Source of the DNA: JACMLD01 sp040007355
Lineage (GTDB): Bacteria; Bacteroidota; Bacteroidia; Chitinophagales; Chitinophagaceae
Length of the DNA: 11,573 nucleotides
NCBI GenBank assembly: GCA_040007355.1
Contig: JBDTVE010000143.1
Location: 1-11,573 of the forward strand
Direction: 5' to 3'
A model generated the notes under the pieces. The model was not told the DNA's origin and made no database searches. It saw only the letters and a program-made list of their open reading frames with translations. This document shows, in pieces, positions 6,867 to 11,573 of the stretch (positions are counted from its first letter, which is position 1; each line of letters opens with the position of its first letter). The position numbers and the translations under genes are program-made.

Positions 6867-7505
6867 ACATATTTTTGTAGCAAAATAGAGTACTTACATT
6901 TACTAATAACAAAGCGGGTACACAACAATTAATCCTGGTTTTCAGAAGTGTGGGAACAGCGGGAGGTCCGGTTAAGTCAATTATTTGGGGTCAGCAACAG
7001 CCGATTTTAAAACATGCCTGGATCATTCAGTCAGCCTCACTAGTTTCTATATCAACCAGCGAGGAAAAAAGACATACTCCTGCTAAAAGAAGATGCACAC
7101 GAGAATGTAATGAGCCTAACTGGCTGGGGCTTTGCGAAGTGCTAAAAAGTAGCGGTGGAATTCGATTTATGAAATGGGTATGGCCCTAATTAAAATGATG
7201 GGTAGTCACCGGGAATAGAAACAATGAGCTGAACCTGGACCCAGTATGTTGAAAACGCTTGACTCATTTGCCGCAGGTTCTTTGATTACTTGCGGTGTGC
7301 TGGAGGAACTGTAAACAATTTTTTGGTAGTGTTTTGCTTCGTTTTGATTGTTGCAAAAACAACGATGCTAAAATTGGTACACAAAATGACAAACTGTTGG
7401 AATATAGCAACACGCTGGTAAATTATATTCGCTGGCTGATGCCTGTGGTAAAAATGCCGGCATCCATATTTTTTTACATTTGCCACCATACCAATAATCT
7501 AAATT
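6867..7505 (+). other. Degraded stretch without an intact gene; weak CBM6-like fragment
   Basis: No convincing intact gene in about 640 nt. One plus frame is open from 6881 to a stop at 7187-7189 with no good ATG (only GTG at 6950). It contains KAGTQQLILVFRSVGT, which resembles the end of carbohydrate-binding module family 6 domains (G.h.lyLvF.g). After that the frame becomes Arg/Cys-rich and unlike real protein, while protein-like pieces appear in the other two frames: LLLKEDAHENVMSLTGWGFA near 7083-7139 and SIYEMGMALIKMMGS near 7163-7205. Fragments hopping between frames suggest frameshift decay. From about 7210 to 7505 I see only short open frames with no coding character. The CBM6 resemblance is weak. 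Confidence 0.3.
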
Positions 7506-7841
7506 ATGTTTTCAATATTGGTTAAAGAAGAATTAGCTGCTTTTAATGTTTTTGGCGTTGATGCCAAACGATTGCTTACCGCCAATTTAATTAATGCCTT
7601 ATCCTTTCTCTTCCTTATGATTTTTGATACTGCTTTTGTGAAAAGTATTACAGGCGGTAACAATAACTTATCTACCATTTACACTAGGAGCTTTTTTGCC
7701 GAATTAATTATCGTCTATTATCTAAATGGCGCCGCCATTTCATTTATCAGCATCATTACTAGCTACTTCTTACAAATGTATCAACGCAAAAGGTGGGACT
7801 CATGGAAGCCAAATATTGGCTGGAATGTAGCGGGCATATAA
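7506..7841 (+). CDS. Hypothetical small membrane protein, possibly a gene fragment
   Basis: A 111-codon ORF starting at ATG 7506; the previous in-frame codon but one is TAA, so it cannot extend upstream. Two hydrophobic segments are visible (about 23-45, LLTANLINALSFLFLMIFDT, and 62-90), separated by a Gly/Asn loop (50-58), with a basic C-terminal end (MYQRKRWDSWKPNIGW). I do not recognise the family. The composition is plausible for a real membrane protein, but its isolated place between decayed sequence and a fucosidase gene, and its abrupt end, make a truncated transporter or sensor fragment as likely as a true small gene. The stop lies 77 nt before the GH95 start, on the same strand. Confidence 0.4.
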   Translation: MFSILVKEELAAFNVFGVDAKRLLTANLINALSFLFLMIFDTAFVKSITGGNNNLSTIYTRSFFAELIIVYYLNGAAISFISIITSYFLQMYQRKRWDSWKPNIGWNVAGI

Positions 7842-7918
7842 TTTTGGAAATAACTGGTAAAAGATAAAAAAGCGGATGGTAAATTGTTTAGATCCATTAA
7901 TAAAAATGTGCAATAAAA

Positions 7919-10489
7919 ATGTATAAGAACATAAACAAAAAATGTAATCAAAACGCATCAGGCAGAAGAATAATCTTTGTTGCTGTATTTATTTTATATA
8001 GTTGCCTGCCATCGATTGCTCAGCAAAAAAGAATGCTGTTATGGTTTGACAAGCCTGCCTATCAGCCTTCAGAATTTACCTACAACCAAAAAGTATTTAA
8101 AACTAGTTATTATTTTGAAGATAGAGGATGGAATGAAGCATTACCTGTTGGTAATGGGCGCCTCGGCGGAATGGTGTTTGGCGGCGTATTGAAAGAGCGC
8201 ATACAATTAAATGAAGAAAGCCTGTGGGACGGCTACCAGCGCGATGCAGTAAACCCCAAGGCAGGTAAGGCTTTGCCGGAGATACAACGGTTGCTATTTG
8301 CGGAACAAAATGATTCTGCCGAGGCATTGGCAGCTTCTTCTATGATTAGCATACCAAAAGGGATACGTCCATATCAATCGCTGGGTGATTTATTAATTGA
8401 TTTTAAAAACACCAACAGCGATACGGTATACAGTAATTACAAACGCTGGCTAAGCCTTGATTCTGCTGTTGCCATCACTCAATTTACTTACCATGGAGTT
8501 CATTATCGAAGGGAGGTTTTTGCGTCTCACCCAGACCAGGTAATGATGGTAAAAATTACCTGCGATAAACCAGGCGCAATAAATTTACGAGTACGTTTAT
8601 TGAGGGAGCAGGATGCGGCAACTACGAACTCGATCCTTGATGCCAAAAGGTTGATAATGACAGGACGTATTAATTGCTTAAATGATGAAACCAAACAGCC
8701 AGTGGGGATGAGTTTTGAAAGCCATGTAAAAGCAATAAATACCGGTGGAAAAGTTACGGTTTCAAACGATGGTGAAATGGAGGTAACAGGGGCTAATGAA
8801 TTGATTCTAATGGTTGCCGCAGCTACAAGTTATGCAGGGAAAAATCCACAACAGCTTTGTGAAAAAAATATTTCTCGGGCGGTTAAGAAAACAAACACGC
8901 AGCTGTTTAAAGCCCATATTAAAGATTATCAATCACTTTACAACCGGGTGAAGATTAATTTAGACAGCAGCTCCAATCCCTTGGAACTGTCGCAGGATAA
9001 GCGTTTGGAAAGGGTGCAAAAAAATAATTATGAAGACCCATATCTTTCAGAATTACTTTTTCAATATGGACGGTATTTATTAATTGCTTCATCAAGAAAG
9101 GGTGATTTGCCTGCAAACTTACAAGGCCTTTGGAACCAGAAGATGAACCCTCCATGGAGTGCTGATTATCATATCAACATTAATCTGCAAATGAATTACA
9201 TGGCTTCGGAAGTAGTAAACCTTGCAGAATGCCACCAACCTTTATTTGTACTGATGGATTCTTTAATGAAACACGGAATGCTAACTGCGAAGGAGATGTA
9301 CCATGCAAGGGGTTGGGTGGTTCATCATCTTACCGATGTATTCTGGCGCACCGCACCTGCCGATGATGTGCCGGGATTGTGGCCCATGGGCCAGGGTTGG
9401 TTATGCCACCATGTGTACGACCATTATCTTTTTTCAAAAGATAAAACCTTTCTCCGGAACAAAGCTTTCCCTTTAATGAAAGGCGCTGCGGAATTTTATC
9501 TTGATTTTTTGAAACCGATTCCTGCTGGTTTACCTATGGCAGGCAAACTGGTTACCAACCCGTCTCACTCACCCGAAAATGCGTTTGAAAAACCTGACGG
9601 CAAGCAATCCCAGTTTACTTACGGGGCTACAATGGATTTAGAAATTTGCCATGAATTATTTAAAAATTGTTTAAAGGCGATTGACGATTTAAGCACACCA
9701 CAAAAGCCTTTTGAGCCTTTGTTAAAAATACAATTGGAGCAGGCGTTAAATAACCTTGCTCCCATACAAATCAGTAAACGTACCGGTGGAATACAGGAAT
9801 GGATTGAAGATTATAAAGAACCGGAAATTGGCCACCGGCATATTTCACATTTGTACGCATTGTTTCCTTCAAGTGAAATAAGTATTGAAACACCGGAACT
9901 GTATGCTGCAGCAAGAAAAACCCTGGAACGCAGGCTGGCTGGCAACTCCAATGCTGAAGTGGAAGAAGCCAAAAACAGGTATAAAAGTTATGGCAGCTAC
10001 CTCGGTGGTAAAAGTTTCGGTGGCTGGTTAAGCAATTGGGTAAGTTTGATGTGGTTACGTTTAGGCGAAGCTGAGGAAGCCTACAAACATCACCAGTATC
10101 AATTAAAATACGGACTGAAGGCAAATTTTTTTGGCGAAGCATGCCAGTTGGATGCCACGTTTGGTTCCAGTGCAGTTATTGCAGAAATGCTCCTGCAAAG
10201 TCACACCAGTACTATTAATTTATTGCCAGCATTGCCAAATCGTTGGCATACCGGTAGTGTTACAGGATTGAAAGCAAGAGGTGATTTTGAAATCAATATG
10301 AAATGGAAAGGAAATAAATTAACTGCTGCAAAAATTATTTCCGGCAGTGGCACATTGTGTAGGCTAAAAATAAATGTACCGGTTAAAATCTTTCAAAATG
10401 GCGTAGAAATCAGATTGCTCAAAAACGCGGAAAACATTATAACATTTAATACGCAAAAAGGTGCTGCGTATGAGGTGCGAGTTTACTAA
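7919..10489 (+). CDS. Secreted glycoside hydrolase family 95 (alpha-L-fucosidase family)
   Basis: An 856-residue enzyme expected to release terminal fucose, usually alpha-1,2-linked and by inversion; some GH95 members act on alpha-L-galactose. An N-terminal signal peptide has basic residues (NASGRR), a hydrophobic core (18-31) and a likely cut after A34 (SIAQQ). The N-terminal beta-sandwich holds WNEALPVGNGRLGGMVFGG and IQLNEESLWDG. The helical-barrel catalytic domain has NLQGLWNQKMNPPWSADYH, then N420 and N422 in HININLQMNY. E627 in GGIQEWIEDY is the expected general acid. D745 in QLDATFG pairs with the asparagines. These match N421/N423, E566 and D766 of Bifidobacterium AfcA. A C-terminal beta domain ends at about 856. 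A short insertion (about 49-68) after LWFDKPAYQPS is unusual. A SusC-like gene follows 925 nt downstream on the same strand. Confidence 0.95.
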   Translation: MYKNINKKCNQNASGRRIIFVAVFILYSCLPSIAQQKRMLLWFDKPAYQPSEFTYNQKVFKTSYYFEDRGWNEALPVGNGRLGGMVFGGVLKERIQLNEESLWDGYQRDAVNPKAGKALPEIQRLLFAEQNDSAEALAASSMISIPKGIRPYQSLGDLLIDFKNTNSDTVYSNYKRWLSLDSAVAITQFTYHGVHYRREVFASHPDQVMMVKITCDKPGAINLRVRLLREQDAATTNSILDAKRLIMTGRINCLNDETKQPVGMSFESHVKAINTGGKVTVSNDGEMEVTGANELILMVAAATSYAGKNPQQLCEKNISRAVKKTNTQLFKAHIKDYQSLYNRVKINLDSSSNPLELSQDKRLERVQKNNYEDPYLSELLFQYGRYLLIASSRKGDLPANLQGLWNQKMNPPWSADYHININLQMNYMASEVVNLAECHQPLFVLMDSLMKHGMLTAKEMYHARGWVVHHLTDVFWRTAPADDVPGLWPMGQGWLCHHVYDHYLFSKDKTFLRNKAFPLMKGAAEFYLDFLKPIPAGLPMAGKLVTNPSHSPENAFEKPDGKQSQFTYGATMDLEICHELFKNCLKAIDDLSTPQKPFEPLLKIQLEQALNNLAPIQISKRTGGIQEWIEDYKEPEIGHRHISHLYALFPSSEISIETPELYAAARKTLERRLAGNSNAEVEEAKNRYKSYGSYLGGKSFGGWLSNWVSLMWLRLGEAEEAYKHHQYQLKYGLKANFFGEACQLDATFGSSAVIAEMLLQSHTSTINLLPALPNRWHTGSVTGLKARGDFEINMKWKGNKLTAAKIISGSGTLCRLKINVPVKIFQNGVEIRLLKNAENIITFNTQKGAAYEVRVY

Positions 10490-10525
10490 TTATCACTAGC
10501 ATTTTGATATTAGTCAGATATTTTT

Positions 10526-10548
10526 CAATTGGTATGAATTGGTTTTTT
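10526..10548 (+). terminator. Weak candidate intrinsic terminator after GH95
   Basis: CAATT (10526-10530), a 6-nt loop, and AATTG (10537-10541) form a 5-bp stem followed by G and six Ts (10543-10548). It starts 37 nt after the GH95 stop. The stem is short and AT-rich, so it would be a weak terminator. Confidence 0.4.
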
Positions 10549-10878
10549 GAAATGAAGTTATTTGTAGGTAAACAAATGTCTATCCACTTTAAGCGTCATG
10601 AAATTTAATTCTCGGCATTTTCTCGGGATGGTAAGTCGGTGCATAATGATTGTTTAGCAAAAAGCATTGGTCGCAAAGCACTCCTTTGTTTTTGTCGGTT
10701 GAATAGGATTTAACACACCTACAATTCATATTCTTAGCTCTCGTAATAAAATGGCTTTGCAGCAGGAAGTCAGGAAAAACCACTAATAGTCCACGTATCC
10801 GTTGTCCATGATAAAAACTATTGGCTTCGAAAGAAGCAAAGGCTAATGCATTTACTTCATGACAAAATCATTAGAAAA
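10549..10878. other. Intergenic stretch, no supported gene
   Basis: No intact gene is seen. The minus strand has a 64-codon ORF (10589-10783) with a C-x-C ... C-x-x-C pattern (CRC near residue 21, CDQC near residue 37) reminiscent of a metal-binding knuckle. It is short, isolated and without recognised homology, so it is not called as a gene. A plus-strand frame without stops enters the GH3 relic from upstream but shows no recognisable GH3 sequence before about 10880. Confidence 0.3.
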
Positions 10879-11150
10879 ATGGATGAATTCAGAGATATTA
10901 TAGTTGTAGAGGTGGTGCAGCTATACATCGGTGATAACTAGGCCTCTGATCAAAGATCTATAAAAAGAATTAGCAGGCTTTAAAAAAGCTCCTCAATCCG
11001 GGGTAATCACAAGCGGATAGTTCGCCATCAATAGGGAATTATTATCATTTTATGATACCAATAAGGAATTTAGGGGAGTGTTATATTGTTACTGCCCGAC
11101 GAGACAAACTGATTGGTATTTTATCTGAAGAAATCAAAAAGGCAGTTTGA
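10879..11150 (+). pseudogene. Decayed C-terminus of a GH3 beta-glucosidase-type enzyme (Fn3-like domain)
   Basis: Three plus-strand frames together spell the C-terminal fibronectin-III-like domain of GH3 enzymes. Frame 1 (from 10879): VVEVVQLYIGDN, matching the family hallmark dEVVQLYi.D, ending at TAG 10939-10941. Frame 2 (from about 10934): TRPLIKDL, stop, KELAGFKKAPQSG, stop at 11018-11020, then FAINRELLSFYDTNKEF, matching RPvkeLkGFkkv and ...LsfYd.n..w. Frame 3 (from about 11073): GECYIVTARRDKLIGILSEE, matching the final EpG.y.v..g.s..di strand, ending at TGA 11148-11150. At least two frameshifts and three stops make it non-functional. The N-terminal TIM barrel of a GH3 enzyme (about 600 residues) is not seen upstream, so this is a deletion remnant. 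It probably belonged to the same glycan locus as the flanking GH95 and SusC genes. Confidence 0.7.
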
Positions 11151-11414
11151 GTTTTTTTTGTTTATGCAGCGAGACAAATTAAAAATATCAGTCCCTTGTA
11201 CTGTGTAATAACTATGTTAAAATAGTACTAAAACTTGCCAAGAAAATGAAAAATGATTTTCAAAAGTAGACTTAGTTTTACAAAAGTTGCTTGGAAAAAT
11301 TATGTTATGATTTATGAATCACTTTATCTCCTATTACAGATGTATTCAAAATGTTCTGGTATTAATTGATTGCTAAGTAATTACCCATTTAAAAAACAAA
11401 TAAACCAAAGCTGT
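11151..11414 (+). promoter_or_regulatory. Upstream region of the SusC-like receptor gene
   Basis: This 264-nt AT-rich region between the GH3 relic and the receptor start must carry the receptor promoter unless transcription reads through from GH95. I found no exact Bacteroidota TTTG/TAnnTTTG pair. The run of eight Ts near 11152-11160 has no preceding GC stem, so it is not called a terminator. Confidence 0.25.
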
Positions 11415-11573
11415 ATGATTAAAATTGAAGTAAATTTTATCTGCTATATTCTTATGCTGCTTTTTTTTACTTTACAAACTTCTCAGTCAATGGCACAGGC
11501 ATCTGGGATTGTTGTTGTTGGTAAAATTGTAGACGAACAGAATCATCCATTGTCTTTTGTTAGTGTTTCGGAG
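11415..11573 (+). CDS. SusC/TonB-dependent outer-membrane receptor, N-terminal fragment (runs off right edge)
   Basis: Only 53 codons are in the window. ATG at 11415 opens a signal peptide: basic start (MIKIEVNF), hydrophobic core (ICYILMLLFFTL, 9-20) and a likely cut after SMAQA (residue 29). Next comes IVVVGKIVDEQNHPLSFVSV, the start of the carboxypeptidase-D regulatory-like domain (v.G.V.De.g.PL..v.V) that precedes the plug and barrel of SusC-type receptors. These import oligosaccharides across the outer membrane with a SusD partner. Some other Bacteroidota surface proteins begin with the same domain, so SusC identity rests on this start plus the GH95 neighbour. Family members are usually about 900-1100 residues, so nearly all lies outside the window. 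Confidence 0.75.
   Translation, partial: MIKIEVNFICYILMLLFFTLQTSQSMAQASGIVVVGKIVDEQNHPLSFVSVSE

Noticed and set aside
7286..7525. Opposing ORFs of 67 and 76 codons between the degraded region and the membrane ORF
   Set aside because: Both are short, open on opposite strands over the same bases and lack coding character or family resemblance.
7842..7918. TTTG at 7843 and TAAATTG at 7880 as a Bacteroidota promoter for GH95
   Set aside because: The spacing is about 33 nt, well over the usual 19-21 or so, and the -7 element does not match TAnnTTTG.
9771..10142. Minus-strand 123-codon ORF inside the GH95 gene
   Set aside because: Antisense to the GH95 catalytic domain; Cys/His/Leu-rich with no domain signal.

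Overview
The window looks like part of a Bacteroidota chromosome, most likely from the Chitinophaga/Niastella-like side of the phylum. This is inferred from AT-rich DNA with short AT-rich leaders instead of clear Shine-Dalgarno sequences, a SusC/TonB-type receptor start with an N-terminal carboxypeptidase-D regulatory-like domain at the right edge, and a secreted GH95 fucosidase. There are no tRNA or rRNA genes, no CRISPR array and no recognisable insertion sequence.

Left half (1-6251, all minus strand): a co-directional block reads PRC-barrel protein, polyphosphate kinase 2 (PPK2), then atpD-atpC-atpQ-atpR-atpB-atpE-atpF-atpA. The alpha gene runs off the left edge. The order beta-epsilon-Q-R-a-c-b-alpha, the two small membrane genes atpQ and atpR, a b subunit with a delta-like C-terminus, and a c subunit with a glutamate in each helix identify an N-type rotary ATPase. 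This is the laterally mobile 'alternative' F-ATPase usually found beside a housekeeping F1Fo enzyme. Spacers within the atp set are 1-10 nt or overlaps, so it is one operon. PPK2 lies 140 nt upstream and the PRC gene 34 nt above that. Together they suggest a module in which polyphosphate can regenerate nucleotide triphosphate near an ATP-driven ion pump (inference).

Middle (6252-7918): a poorly coding stretch. It holds one coherent ORF broken by an in-frame TGA (6360-6866), scrambled fragments with a weak CBM6-like string (about 6881-7340), and a 111-codon orphan with two hydrophobic segments (7506-7841). It reads as decayed genes.

Right part (7919-11573, plus strand): an intact 856-residue secreted GH95 alpha-L-fucosidase-family enzyme with all expected catalytic residues, then a weak terminator. 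A 925-nt gap follows that contains the frameshifted remains of a GH3 beta-glucosidase C-terminus (about 10879-11150). The last 159 nt are the first 53 codons of a SusC-like outer-membrane receptor. This side is probably the edge of a polysaccharide-utilisation locus for fucosylated glycans that has lost enzymes through decay.
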